A DNA stretch of 16,515 nucleotides from Saccoglossus kowalevskii (GCF_000003605.2 NW_003126940.1:17774-34288), one strand, 5' to 3'. Positions 1-9,114 are shown, counted from the stretch's first letter. Made by a program: numbers and translations. The notes: generated by a model not told the origin, from the letters alone.

Positions 1-1221
1 TTGTATGTGGAAAAATCGCTGGCCCACTCAAAAATATAAAGAAGTGAGGTTTGCATTTTTTTTTTCATTTTTTTATTTGCGAAAAAACTGGTATTTTACA
101 GATTGTAAACAATAAAACACTCACAGTGTAAGGCTAGTTCACCAACATGTCTATTCTCTTGCTTGAGTGTGAAAGTACATGGTTTAGTGACTACCTCTTA
201 TGTTTTTAAATTTTAGAATTTTGTTTATTTGGGAAGGTTAAAATTAAAATAGACCATAATAGTATATTGATGTGGGAAAACGTTGGCACGGTATATGTAT
301 TATTGATAGATATATATATTCTGATATGTGTATACACGTCAAGATTGTGTTGGGCAGTAAAACTTGTCAACTGTCTTGAAGGGATACGTAATGAAAGCAA
401 ATGTTCTATGTAAATAAAACATAGACTAGAACAATATATTAGTATACCTTTCATAATTGCCACCAACTGTTAGAGTTACTCGGCACAGATTATGTATAAA
501 TATATCGGCTTGCATTCTTCATATAACCTGTTCTTGTATTGAGCTCAATTGGCACATACCGATGTAGTAAAGTGTAGTAAAATACGTTGTGTCAATGACT
601 TGACGCTAGTATGAAAAGTTGCCTTTCCGTATGATATCTTATTGTAATTCAGAATCAGGAAACAAGTGGTCTTAATTATATTCTAGTAATAGACCAAATG
701 GCCGCCAAGATTTCGTAGACAGTGCAGAGCCACGAGACTTGATTTTGCCATCAAATATTGTTCCATGCTTTCCCATCATTCCTTATTTGTGTTTGGAAAG
801 TGGACGTAATGAGTGGGCAGTAGTCAAAATCAAACGCACTTTGATTTGTTTGGTTGAATATCTGATCCGATATCATTCAACTGCGCATGTCACCGCGATT
901 TAATGCACGTTGTGTAGTGGCACACACTTCTTTGAACGAATTCTCTGTTAACTAGGCGAAATACTTCGTTCAAATTTCCACTGGATCCAACAAATTAACA
1001 TACTCAACATGGAAGCGAACTGCTAAAAATTATTCATAAACAGGCCTAGGGTTGATCCAAACTTATATATTGCGTGATGAGTAAATCAGAAATTAATTTA
1101 GTTAAGTAAGACTAATTCGGAATACAGATTTTATTGTTGACAAATACTAGACAATACAGTAACTCGGGCTGTTTTAAATATTTTTTCTCTGTATGCAAAC
1201 TATTCCTAGCCATATTTACAG
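1..1221. other. AT-rich non-coding stretch
   Basis: I see no supported gene, RNA or repeat. An 86-codon minus-strand ORF (206-466) has low-complexity composition and no family resemblance. Confidence 0.6.
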
Positions 1222-1323
1222 TATACCGAAATTCAGTGGAACGGTGAACAACATGATGATGCTTTAGAGGATGTTCCTGGTGATATCGTTCCTCTAGTAC
1301 ATGGTGGTGGGGTCATTCTATGA
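1222..1323 (+). CDS. Possible terminal exon of an unknown gene
   Basis: After an acceptor-like CATATTTACAG there are 33 open codons and TGA. The sequence starts YTEIQWNGEQHDDALEDVPG and ends IVPLVHGGGVIL. It is hydrophilic and acidic, looking more like coding sequence than its AT-rich surroundings. ATTAAA follows at 1394-1399. An in-frame TAG lies just 5' of the acceptor, so an upstream exon would be required; I could not find one in 1-1221. The protein is not recognised. A chance open stretch of this length is not improbable. Confidence 0.2.
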   Translation, partial: YTEIQWNGEQHDDALEDVPGDIVPLVHGGGVIL

Positions 1324-1939
1324 CATTCTGATTTGTGTCAACATTGTTTATTTTGTTCAAGCACCACTGAGGCTGTGAAAAAACAATGAAAACATTAAAG
1401 ACATGAATTTCAAAATACGTAATACTATTCATATTACATATCCAAACAAGAGTAAGGCATTCCAATTAATTTTGATATGCTCTTTTTTATAAAAAGTGGA
1501 AAAGAAATTATGTAATTATTAATCATGCAATAACGATCACAAATGGAATGTTTAATTTTTATTTATTTTGAGTTATTTAAGATTACATAACGTAAGGTAT
1601 ACTCTCTTACTATCTTCCGAGTAATAAAATCAACAGTTTTGTGGAAAATTTTTTTTGCGATACCCAGAGAATATCAATGACGCCTAGTTTTGATATCAGG
1701 CATGTACACAGTAGTTTGAGTAAATGCGAATGTTCGGGTAGGTTGCCAACACATACAGTTTAACCTCAGATGTATCTATAAGTTATTGGAGCCGACTATG
1801 TACTCATCTCCAAAACTGAACATAATGATCAGCCGTTTATGCCTTAAAATCTAACGTCTTGAAATGCTCCCAATATTGCCTATTTGTGTCTCAGGATAGC
1901 CCTATATATAAATCTTTAAGTGTTTGGATTACGACGTCA
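1324..1939. other. Non-coding stretch
   Basis: Apart from the ATTAAA noted with the candidate exon at 1222-1323, nothing recognisable is seen. Confidence 0.6.
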
Positions 1940-1944
1940 TATAG

Positions 1945-2110
1945 CAGTGGCGGATCTAAGAAGGCGGGGAGGGGTTCTTTGGGTCCAGACCCCCCCCCGT
2001 TGAAAAATTTATTCAATTTGTTCTTTGTATACAATAAAAAATCATTAACTTAGTCTGGCGATATCAAAGTTTAGACTCTCCCCCCATAAAATATCCTGTA
2101 TTCGCCCCTG
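1945..2110. mobile_element. MITE-like element with imperfect terminal inverted repeats
   Basis: A 166-bp segment starts CAGTGGCGGATC and ends with the inverse of CAGGGGCGAATA, so the ends form an imperfect inverted repeat of about 16 bp. The interior has a GGGGTTC...CCAGACCCCCCCC stretch. It is flanked on both sides by TATAG (1940-1944 and 2111-2115), a 5-bp target-site duplication. No coding capacity: the 64-codon ORF through it is chance. CAGNGGCGGAT-type ends with internal G/C runs are common in non-autonomous DNA transposons of marine invertebrates, from memory. The superfamily is not assigned. Confidence 0.7.
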
Positions 2111-2115
2111 TATAG

Positions 2116-3091
2116 CAAATGAATGGATAATTTAATTCTGCTTCGAGAATAGGTAAATGAAATAATTACGATTCCACTTTTCACCTTTCCGTTGACAAAA
2201 TGATTGACACGCAAAAATAAAATATTTTTCTTCTCAACTATTAGCCTGTCATTTACTCATTTAAGCGAATCAATCATTTGGGAAAAGCTCTACAGATTAT
2301 GTATTAACCACAATACTAACAATTACATTTCACTGTATTTAAAACACCAAGAGTTTTTATTATCACCATCCTTTATTCCAGATTGAAACAGCCATATTTC
2401 AACTTATTGCACTTGTTAGACAGTGGAAAGTGGCAACCATAAATAAAAAAAAAAACAATATCCACTCACAATACGTACAAAATCTAGAATTACAAGATAG
2501 AATCAACATTGTCATAAAAACTTCATTATGGGAAACACTAACTATTGTTTTGACGAAAAATTCAAATCAGAAAAATAAAATATTCCCTAAATATATAGTG
2601 CTAAGACAAGAACAAAAAAATCAATTACATTCTAAAAATATGTTATTATGTTGATATGGAAATAAATAATTCCAAATAAAAATAAAAAACATATGCGAAT
2701 GATTGATTCAATATTTAAATGATTTAGACTGAGAAAAAAATACAAAATAGAAAGACATAACCACGAAAAACCAGCAAAATAAGCCGCACACTTTTCGAAT
2801 AATTTCCAGTTACATTGACACTCCTATATTTTTGACAACCATTCCAAACATTCACGTTTATGCAAACGTTTCAGTTTTCCTGCCTGAAGGCAGTTAGAAT
2901 ACATCGGTGTACTCACTGCCCTTTCTGACTGACATTTAACCCAATCAGAAACTAGCCTAGTCCCTTTTAGCGGAGCAAATTTCTAGACCAAACCTTAAAA
3001 CCTTATTATTATTATTATTACTATTATAATTATTTATTTTTTTATTAAATCTGCATATTGTGAATGACACATAAAGTATAAAGTACTAATT
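2116..3091. other. Non-coding, A-rich stretch with TTA microsatellite
   Basis: Plus-strand A richness is marked between about 2430 and 2760. A (TTA)6 run sits at 3003-3020 and a small CTGCCT/AGGCAG hairpin at about 2880-2893. Short ORFs at 2204-2654 look like chance in A-rich sequence. Confidence 0.6.
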
Positions 3092-3097
3092 TTTATT
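3092..3097 (-). terminator. Candidate poly(A) signal of the Kazal gene
   Basis: AATAAA on the minus strand about 105 nt past the proposed stop. More AATAAA-like hexamers follow in an A/T-rich stretch at about 3034-3050. Confidence 0.35.
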
Positions 3098-3200
3098 TTG
3101 GAGATTTCAATCCACCGACTGACTATTCAAGTAAGACTGTTTACGTTTAAGTAACGTCTTTTATGTGACATTCTGGGAATGTATAAAATGGTGAGAAATA

Positions 3201-3224
3201 CTAGCAACCCTCATGTACGACTGC
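3201..3224 (-). CDS. Possible terminal exon of the Kazal gene
   Basis: After acceptor GAATTTCAG, seven codons AVVHEGC and TAG (3201-3203) follow in phase 0, matching the preceding exon's donor. The ending V-V-H-E-G-C looks like the last strand of a Kazal domain, which may be coincidence. A poly(A) signal lies about 105 nt downstream. The support is weak because the exon is so short. Confidence 0.3.
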   Translation of the reverse strand, partial: AVVHEGC

Positions 3225-3353
3225 CTGAAATTCAATGATGCTGATTCATATTAATTTAAGATTTGGACCTAACCCGAATTATTCACAATTTAGTCACAGT
3301 CTAGTCTGGCTTCTGCTGAATGCCGTTAATTGTATAAAAGAAAGTGCACTTAC

Positions 3354-3416
3354 TCGTCCGGGGTAAACAATATCATTCAACGAACCACTTCCGTTTTCAT
3401 GATCCGGGGAATCAAT
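3354..3416 (-). CDS. Possible exon after the Kazal exon
   Basis: This is a 21-codon open exon, phase 0 at both ends. It has acceptor GCTCCCACAG and a near-consensus donor CGA|GTAAGT. It reads IDSPDHENGSGSLNDIVYPG plus Arg, an acidic linker with a Gly-Ser-Gly-Ser stretch. Its phase matches the Kazal exon. Alternative: the segment could be a TATA-less promoter and non-coding first exon, because ETS-like (ACGGAAGT), CCAAT, and NRF1-like (ACGCATGCGT) motifs cluster just upstream at 3380-3445. Confidence 0.4.
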
Positions 3417-3705
3417 CTGTGGGAGCAATACGCATGCGTCATTGGTCGGCACGTCGTTTTATCTAATCTGGTAAACAGTTGTTTTCACGTGAAAAATCAG
3501 CAATGATTTTTATTAGAGATAGTTCATTATATTCTTACACGTATCATTTCTATATTATGACCTTTAGTTAAAGTATAAAAAATAAATATTTCATAATTGT
3601 TTATTTCATTTGGAGACAAATCTATTTTTTTAATGTAGCAGTTGCGATACGATGCGTTTTACCCCCCCTTATTTTCTCGGACAAATACCTCTAAATTATA
3701 CTTAC

Positions 3706-3840
3706 ATATATTATTGCGGCATCACACCAACCACCGTGTTTTATAAGCAAGTCTTGTTCACCCTTACACTTCTTTCTATCAGCTGCCTGGCATAGCAAAC
3801 ATTCGTTAGGATATGTGGCATCGTCAGTGCCACAGTCAGC
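3706..3840 (-). CDS. Kazal-domain exon
   Basis: This is a 45-codon exon, phase 0 at both ends. A strong acceptor precedes it (TCTTTTCCACAG) and a strong donor follows (TAT|GTAAGTATA). It starts ADCGTDDATYPNECLLC, the core of a Kazal serine-protease-inhibitor domain. Cysteine 3 is followed by GTD, then T-Y-x-N-E before cysteine 4, with 10 residues between C3 and C4 and two between C4 and C5. It continues with LLIKHGGWC, giving cysteine 6 with a typical I-x-x-x-G-x-C ending. An extra Cys (…KKCKG…) and a C5-C6 gap of 21 residues, longer than the usual 16-17, are unusual. Cysteines 1 and 2 and the reactive-site loop between C2 and C3 would be mostly in the preceding exon. Kazal domains also occur in follistatin/SPARC-like and agrin-like proteins, so inhibitor function is inferred. 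Confidence 0.8.
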
Positions 3841-3890
3841 CTGTGGAAAAGACATACTTCAGTGGGTTCGTCTTACAGAATTCCTTAATT

Positions 3891-4180
3891 GTGAGTGCAA
3901 CGCATTTTAAAGCGGAATGGTCGTCACCTGCGCACGCGCGGGAATTGAGTCCCAAGCGACGATAACAACACGCGCTAAAAACGATGACACGCTATGGCCA
4001 TCTGATGCAAGCGCAAGTGACGACTCCCCCGCTTCAATATACAACGACGCAATATATACACATGCTAATACCCCTTTTCTTATAAGTGGCGGCCTCTAGC
4101 TAGAATATGCGTTCGTGACGTATTAATGGCGTAATCGGGTAAAGTAATGTAGTTGAAATAACAAATATGCATGATTTTGA
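3891..4180. repeat. Tandem duplication, copy 1
   Basis: This 290-bp unit is followed directly by a second copy. The copies differ by about six substitutions, one 3-nt and one 1-nt indel. The unit is richer in G+C and CpG than its surroundings and carries a perfect NRF1-like motif (TGCGCACGCGCG, 3929-3940) and a CRE-half TGACGTA. It lies 50 bp upstream of the Kazal exon acceptor, inside that gene's intron if the model is right. A 60-codon ORF (3917-4099) runs through it. Confidence 0.95.
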
Positions 4181-4467
4181 GTGAGTGTAACGCATTTTAA
4201 AGTGGAATGGTCGTCACCTGCGCACGCGCGGGAATTGAGTCCCAAGCGACGATAACACGCGCTAAAAACGATGACACGCTATGGCCATCTGATACATGCG
4301 CAAGTGACGACTCCCCCGCTTCAATATACAACGACGCAATATATGCACATGCTAATACCCCTTTTCTTATAAGTGGCGGCCTCTAGCTAGAATATGCGTT
4401 CGTGACGTATTAATGGCGTAATCGGGTAAAAGTAATGTAGTTGAAATAACAAATATGCATGGTTTTG
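4181..4467. repeat. Tandem duplication, copy 2
   Basis: This 287-bp copy of the preceding unit starts at the next base, head to tail. The NRF1-like motif is kept at 4219-4230. The similarity ends sharply at GGTTTTG, after which unrelated AT-rich sequence resumes. Confidence 0.95.
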
Positions 4468-5717
4468 TATTATTAGACATTTCTGTAAAGTATATTTTAA
4501 TTTGTGTACGAATACAGACCAAAGCGATACAGATACTGTTTTACCGTACGTCATCTGAGTGTTTCGTCGATAGAGGGCGATATATAATGACAAATTGTAT
4601 TCATTGATTGCGTAAAAGTTCATGATAGTAATTCAACATATTCCTAGTGAAGCTTTCAACTATGAACAACAGGGTTGTACATGTTACTTGAACTCTGCTG
4701 CTCCTAACAATAACATTACACACAGTACACAGATTGTCAAGAACAAACAGATGACTGATGTTTACACTGAGATTGTTAAAAATTCATAGTACATGCAAAA
4801 TATGGCATAACTGAATCTTAATTCCATATGAATTTTGAAATTACGGTATTAGTAGTCACCATGAGGTGCTTATGTGTTATCCAATTATTTACACGTGTGA
4901 AGCTATGGACGTTAATCTTTAACTTCCGACAGTGCGAACAATATATATAAATGTCACATAACTGTATCGACTTATATGATTAACATCTGAAAATGAATAG
5001 AGGAAAATTGTACAGACACCAAGCTAGCTTTACAAAAGTGTAAGTACACCAGAAACAAAATGAAGATTGCTAATGCTGTCTCTGTGTCATACGGCAATGT
5101 TTGTTTTTAAGGAATGAGACTTTATAAACAGGGAAAGGGCCAAAAGGTTTCAAGTCAGTCGGAACAAAATAATGATGACCCTTGCTCAAAAGTAGACTAA
5201 CATTCGAACCCAACCATGTATATTGACTTTTATCAACATTTGATCAAATTAAATATGGCTGGCCGCACACCATTTTACTAAGTTCTGATACCATTCATCA
5301 AAGATTATGCAAATATTAATTCATTACGTATTTTTTTTATTTATTAAAATTACAGAATCACACGAATAAAAACTATTACAGAGTACGCAAATATTCCTTG
5401 CCATAAGAGGAAGTAATTACAGAAACCTTAGCTGTTTTTTTTCTATATTGTTTTGTACGTGATAGATTAACTCATAATCTTCGTAGTTTTAAAAGGAAAT
5501 TGAAACTAGATTTAGAGCGAGAAGAAAAAAGCACGCTTACAAGAGAAAATGGCTGCCTACTGAAAAACAATAAAATGTATTTGCGAGAGTTGCCATCGAT
5601 GAGGTCTGGCATTGTGTGGTCACGGTGAGACATTGATTAATGGTAATTTATAATTAGCATATTTGATACAGACTGGTGCTTTCTAAAAAAAAAAAACATG
5701 TGCTGGTTATTACTCAC
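4468..5717. other. Stretch without identified exon (Kazal-gene intron in the model)
   Basis: I searched the minus strand here for an exon holding Kazal cysteines 1 and 2 and found none that is convincing. No repeats beyond simple A/T runs. Confidence 0.5.
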
Positions 5718-5776
5718 CGTGTGTGGAGAAATGTCATTCTCATTCGCTTCAGACTCTATGAACGATGACAGCAGCA
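5718..5776 (-). CDS. Possible second exon of the Kazal gene
   Basis: This is a 59-nt exon. An acceptor at GTGAGCAG completes a Val codon left by the start exon. It encodes LLSSFIESEANENDISPHT up to donor ACACG|GTGAGT, in phase 0. The join would extend a hydrophobic leader into a small polar stretch, as expected after a signal peptide. A nearby alternative acceptor (TTGCATTCAG, 7 nt earlier) would hit a stop in the joined frame. Confidence 0.3.
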
Positions 5777-6150
5777 CTGCTCACTGAATGCAAACTACAT
5801 TAGTAATGATCGTAACGGTGGTAACATTGGCAAAACCCAGATAATTCGTACGTGTTGAACAAGCACATAAAGCGACATTAGCGTATGTCCGATAACATCA
5901 TCAAACACGCCATATTGTCCAACTCATATTACACGAAAAAGCGAAAACACGCTGTGGCCGTTCTGCTTCAGTAAGCAGCTACAAATGACAGGCTAGATCG
6001 AACAGAACATTGCATGTGCAATGACTACCAGTTTGATACAGTGCAAACTCGTATTTTAACTAACAGAAAACGCTTAGAGACGACCGACCTTCTCAATAAA
6101 TCGTTGTGAAGAGATAATGGATGCAAGTAAGACATAATCAACTTAGTCAC

Positions 6151-6190
6151 CTTCAATAATTAGCAGCATAACCAAGATACTGTACGCCAT
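6151..6190 (-). CDS. Possible start exon with signal-peptide-like sequence
   Basis: An ATG in a full Kozak context (ACCACCATGG) opens MAYSILVMLLIIE. A phase-1 donor, GAAG|GTGACT, follows. A short Met-initiated hydrophobic exon split by an intron is typical of secreted SPINK-type genes. The candidate promoter lies within 300 bp upstream: TATAAT-like sequence at about 6312-6317 and a full CRE at 6465-6472. The Glu inside the leader is atypical. No transcript support. Confidence 0.3.
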
Positions 6191-6960
6191 GGTGGTAAGA
6201 TGTTAGTGAGCTGACCGTCAGTTGGCTCGTCGATGACTGGTGTGGGTCCTCTACTCGCAAAACAGCGACACTCAGTCAATATAAAGACCAAAGGTGGGCG
6301 TAGTTTACATAATATTATAAAGTTAATATGACCTTTTGATAATATTGCTGACATACGATAATGCATATATTGTGTTTTAGGTGCCATGTATGTTTTGATT
6401 GTAATCCAAAGTTGTGGAATGTGACACAAACCCCAATTATTGTTTACACACATCGTAGCGGATATGACGTCATGAAATAAAACATAAATAGTATACCAGA
6501 AAAACATGAGATATAATGGTATAAACTATCACGGTTTTTGTTCTACGCTTAAATTTTATTGTAAGAATGATGTACGAGTAAATATCTGTTTTGCTCAAAT
6601 TTTATTATAAGCTTTGTCTGTCATTGTTACTAAAAACTATTTAAACAACTATGCCTTCTATCTGATTTTCAAATGGACAACCCTTAATTTGAAATATTAT
6701 TCAACATTCTCGAGAAATAGGAAAAATGTAATATAGTATGATAAATTAGACAAATTGTAGTAATTTTAATCACGGATTCAGAAGTAACCCTAATAAATCT
6801 TCTTACATTAACGATATTTTCTATCGATCCAGGTTTTCAATAATTATAGCACGAACTGAGACCGAGCAAAAAAAATTGACACTGTATGTAATCTGACCCT
6901 TATTTTGTTTAAAATGTATAACCTGCATATTTCTAACATTAAACATCCGTTGAAATGACC

Positions 6961-7046
6961 TCAGAATGACGTCACCCGGGTCAAATTAACATCAAACAAA
7001 ATATAGTTAACAGACAGTAAGACAGTTTAGATTGACGTCATTCTGA
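6961..7046. repeat. 14-bp perfect inverted repeat containing CRE palindromes
   Basis: TCAGAATGACGTCA at 6961-6974 is matched by its exact reverse complement at 7033-7046, with 58 bp between. Each arm contains a complete TGACGTCA. It could be ends of a small element or paired regulatory sites. No target-site duplication was recognised outside. Confidence 0.85.
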
Positions 7047-7943
7047 TTTGAATATGGCATGTAATAATGAATTCAACACGTCACCACGGGCCAACCTTCC
7101 CTCTCACCCAATGGTATGACCCAATGACGATGTATACAACCATGCAGGAATGTACAATAGTGTATTGAACTTTTAACGTCAATAACACCAATATACTACT
7201 GGTATATATTCTACATTTTAGCTATGCTTTTGTCTCGAGCAGTCCACAAAACGCAGTGATGTGCGTAGCGTGTTCCTTCATGTTATTCACACCGCTTTGA
7301 TACAAATGGCGTTTGCAGTATCCTATACAAAAACAAGAAAAATGTAGAAAGTTGTATTTCAGCTTGCTTCCATCCATCCAAGGTTTCGCTGAAGGTCAAC
7401 GTCTAGCCTTTCAATAACTCGCACCATATTTAGAGGCTGGTGAGCGTCTCCTACTAGTAAGCTTGGGGTACTAGTATTAAAAACCAGAGCAGGCTTCAAG
7501 AAAAGCCGCTAACGTAATTGGAACACGGGCGGCTGGGTACACCTGATACACTAACTCATTATGAAATACATTTGTATCTATACATTCTTGTTTCGCTGTG
7601 ATTGTACCGTACTATCATGTCCAGTGAATGGTGGTTATACAAGTAATTGTTTTGTATTTCTGGAAATTGTCCATTTAAGGAGTGCGAATTCGAATATTGT
7701 CATCTCTACCTTTTCCGTAGCAACGTTGTTCCTTGAGTGAATCTGTTGAATGTAGTTTATTAGTGCCAAAAATATTAACAAAATAATATTCTTTTATTTT
7801 TATTTTGAAAGCAACCACTTATATTTGATATTATGTGTTTAGTACCCTTGTATGGAATAATAATAATATGGGGTTCTATTTAATATGTTGGTGGTAGTGT
7901 AGACAATATAATTATATACATGTCTCGTGGAGGATGGGTCGTA

Positions 7944-7954
7944 TATATAAATAG
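7944..7954 (+). promoter_or_regulatory. Candidate TATA box
   Basis: TATATAAATAG is a full TATA consensus. A plausible non-coding first exon follows, ending at CAG|GTAAAA (8042/8043), antisense to the 3' flank of the cyclase gene. An ATG in this intron start (8048) opens only nine codons, MKVFVVVVC. I found no convincing next exon. Confidence 0.25.
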
Positions 7955-8115
7955 ACACAATGCCTAGAATGTGTCTTATTCGAGAATTGTGACGTGACAG
8001 TTCTTGACAAATCTTCTCCTGGACATAGAATTTACAGTACAGGTAAAATGAAGGTGTTCGTTGTGGTGGTGTGTTAAGTGTTCAATCTCGTTCCTTAGTG
8101 TAATATCAAGAGTCA

Positions 8116-8121
8116 TTTATT
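8116..8121 (-). terminator. Candidate poly(A) signal of the guanylate cyclase gene
   Basis: AATAAA on the minus strand is the nearest one I find downstream of the stop codon, implying a 3' UTR of roughly 400 nt. I found no AATAAA or ATTAAA closer to the stop. This is motif evidence only. Confidence 0.35.
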
Positions 8122-8538
8122 TCAAGACCAAACAATATACAATATATTTGGATGAATGACATATTATGTTCACAAGAACAAATAAGGCGTTATGAAAATG
8201 CGTAGATTATGGTGACACACATACTCGATTGAGTGTTGCAATGAAGTATGTACATTATGACTATTTGCACGTTTCAACACATGTCTTCAGGAATAATATA
8301 TGTATTTACACGCAAAATGACCAGTGGTGTTTTCATGCAGTCACAGTATTTTGCAACACTGGCGCTGGGAACGAGATATGTTTGGTCCCGTACTATAAAC
8401 TCTTTCCATGACGTCACGTCGTTATCGTGCAGGCATTGTGGGTAATATAAACGTCGAGGCAAATCCCTGGTCACGTGTGACATTCCGATACAATTCCGGG
8501 TTTGATTACCCAACTCAATGGGTGAATCGATACAGTCA

Positions 8539-8652
8539 TTAACAACACGATGAGTTCAGATTGTTCAATATTACGTTACTTCTGACGCTACTAATTCCTC
8601 TGTTGGGATCTTTATAAGATATTAGCCAGTATGTTGTCATGGAACCTTTGCC
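8539..8652 (-). CDS. Guanylate cyclase exon k: last coding exon with stop
   Basis: This 114-nt exon begins in phase 0 after GTCAACAG. It encodes GKGSMTTYWLISYKDPNRGI, then a short Asn/Ser-rich tail ending SSCC and TAA at 8539-8541. GKG-x-M-x-T-Y-W-L is the standard C-terminal signature of receptor guanylate cyclases. The tail of about 25 residues after YWL is not conserved in the family. I see no PDZ-ligand or other recognisable motif in it. A further 3' exon by use of AGAA|GTAACG inside the tail is possible but not needed. Confidence 0.92.
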   Translation of the reverse strand, partial: GKGSMTTYWLISYKDPNRGISSVRSNVILNNLNSSCC

Positions 8653-9114
8653 CTGTTGACATAAATATAAACAGTTAAGTGTCCTTTCATGTTTTTACAT
8701 ACGTTATACGATGTACCATTTTCCTAGTGCGCCCTCAAAAGCTAGGCAAAGAACCAACTAGCATATAGCTTTCAATAATACAATAATTATAAACAAAAAT
8801 ATTTGTTCGTTGTGATGCTATTTGAAAAATAAATTGTGTACCATATATTTGAATATGCGTCATAATAACCATATGACATCTTGAGCTAAATATTTATCAT
8901 AAAAACCCGGTCATTGACGAGGAAAAAATCACTAATAGACGACCGCGTTTTAAAATATTATTATTTTGTTACTTGTAACAAATTGACCGTGCTTTAAAGC
9001 GCCACGTGCAAATAATGTACTTGTACATTTGTCGTGCTCGTCACAAGTGGTCCAGATAACACCGTGACGTAATACGTTAAAACTCTACCAGATTATAAAC
9101 AAAATGATACTTGC
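8653..9114 (-). other. Guanylate cyclase intron j-k, GC-AG type
   Basis: This 462-nt intron starts GCAAGT and ends CAACAG. It contains an 8-bp-stem hairpin (TTTGTTAC/GTAACAAA, 8965-8982) flanked by two near-identical 14-mers starting GACCG at 8941 and 8985. Confidence 0.8.

Larger units (their letters stand above)
3201..6190 (-). other. Putative Kazal-type inhibitor gene (small exons, partial model)
   Basis: This model is built around one strong exon (3706-3840). Proposed order on the minus strand: start exon 6151-6190, exon 5718-5776, an unfound exon, Kazal exon 3706-3840, exon 3354-3416, terminal exon 3201-3224, then AATAAA at 3092-3097. All proposed junctions are in phase (1/2, then 0/0). 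The signal-peptide-like start fits a secreted protease inhibitor or secreted Kazal-containing protein. The exon with Kazal cysteines 1 and 2 is missing from the model. The flanking exons rest on splice-site and phase evidence only. Confidence 0.4.
6191..8115. other. Intergenic region between the two minus-strand genes
   Basis: No supported exon. It holds CRE palindromes at 6465-6472, 6967-6974 and 7033-7040, a twin TACTAGTA pair at 7452-7476, and a TATA-box candidate at 7944-7954. A 115-codon minus-strand ORF (6160-6507) has no recognisable domain. Confidence 0.6.

Noticed and set aside
206-466. 86-codon minus-strand ORF
   Set aside because: AT-driven composition with Ile/Thr/Ser runs, no motif, and no supporting splice or promoter context.
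2204-2654. Two plus-strand ORFs (60 and 74 codons)
   Set aside because: Lys/Asn/Ile-rich translations of an A-rich stretch with no motif.
3917-4099. 60-codon ORF in tandem copy 1, also open in copy 2 (about 59 codons)
   Set aside because: Differences between copies change amino acids freely and show no sign of protein-level constraint. The frame is open because the unit is duplicated and GC-rich.
5034-5069. Possible 12-codon phase-0 exon with two cysteines (…FCFWCTYTF) before the Kazal exon
   Set aside because: The acceptor has no pyrimidine tract, and the Cys spacing (2 residues between C1 and C2, six before C3) does not fit Kazal domains.
5195-5215. GGTTCGAAT on the minus strand, reminiscent of a tRNA T-loop
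   Set aside because: No matching acceptor stem, D-loop or anticodon arm around it.
5546-5557. AAAATGGCTGCC and similar ATGGC(G/C)G motifs at 706 and 15954, YY1-like
   Set aside because: Each opens only a few codons. Single short motifs without other promoter evidence.
6160-6507. 115-codon minus-strand ORF
   Set aside because: Longest ORF outside the cyclase apart from exon b, but no domain is recognised. It overlaps the better-motivated start exon at 6151-6190 in another frame.
8229-8445. Overlapping plus-strand ORFs of 60 and 65 codons
   Set aside because: They lie in the 3' flank of the cyclase gene in low-information sequence. A trial join to the candidate first exon at 8042 or the ATG at 8048 gave no sensible protein.
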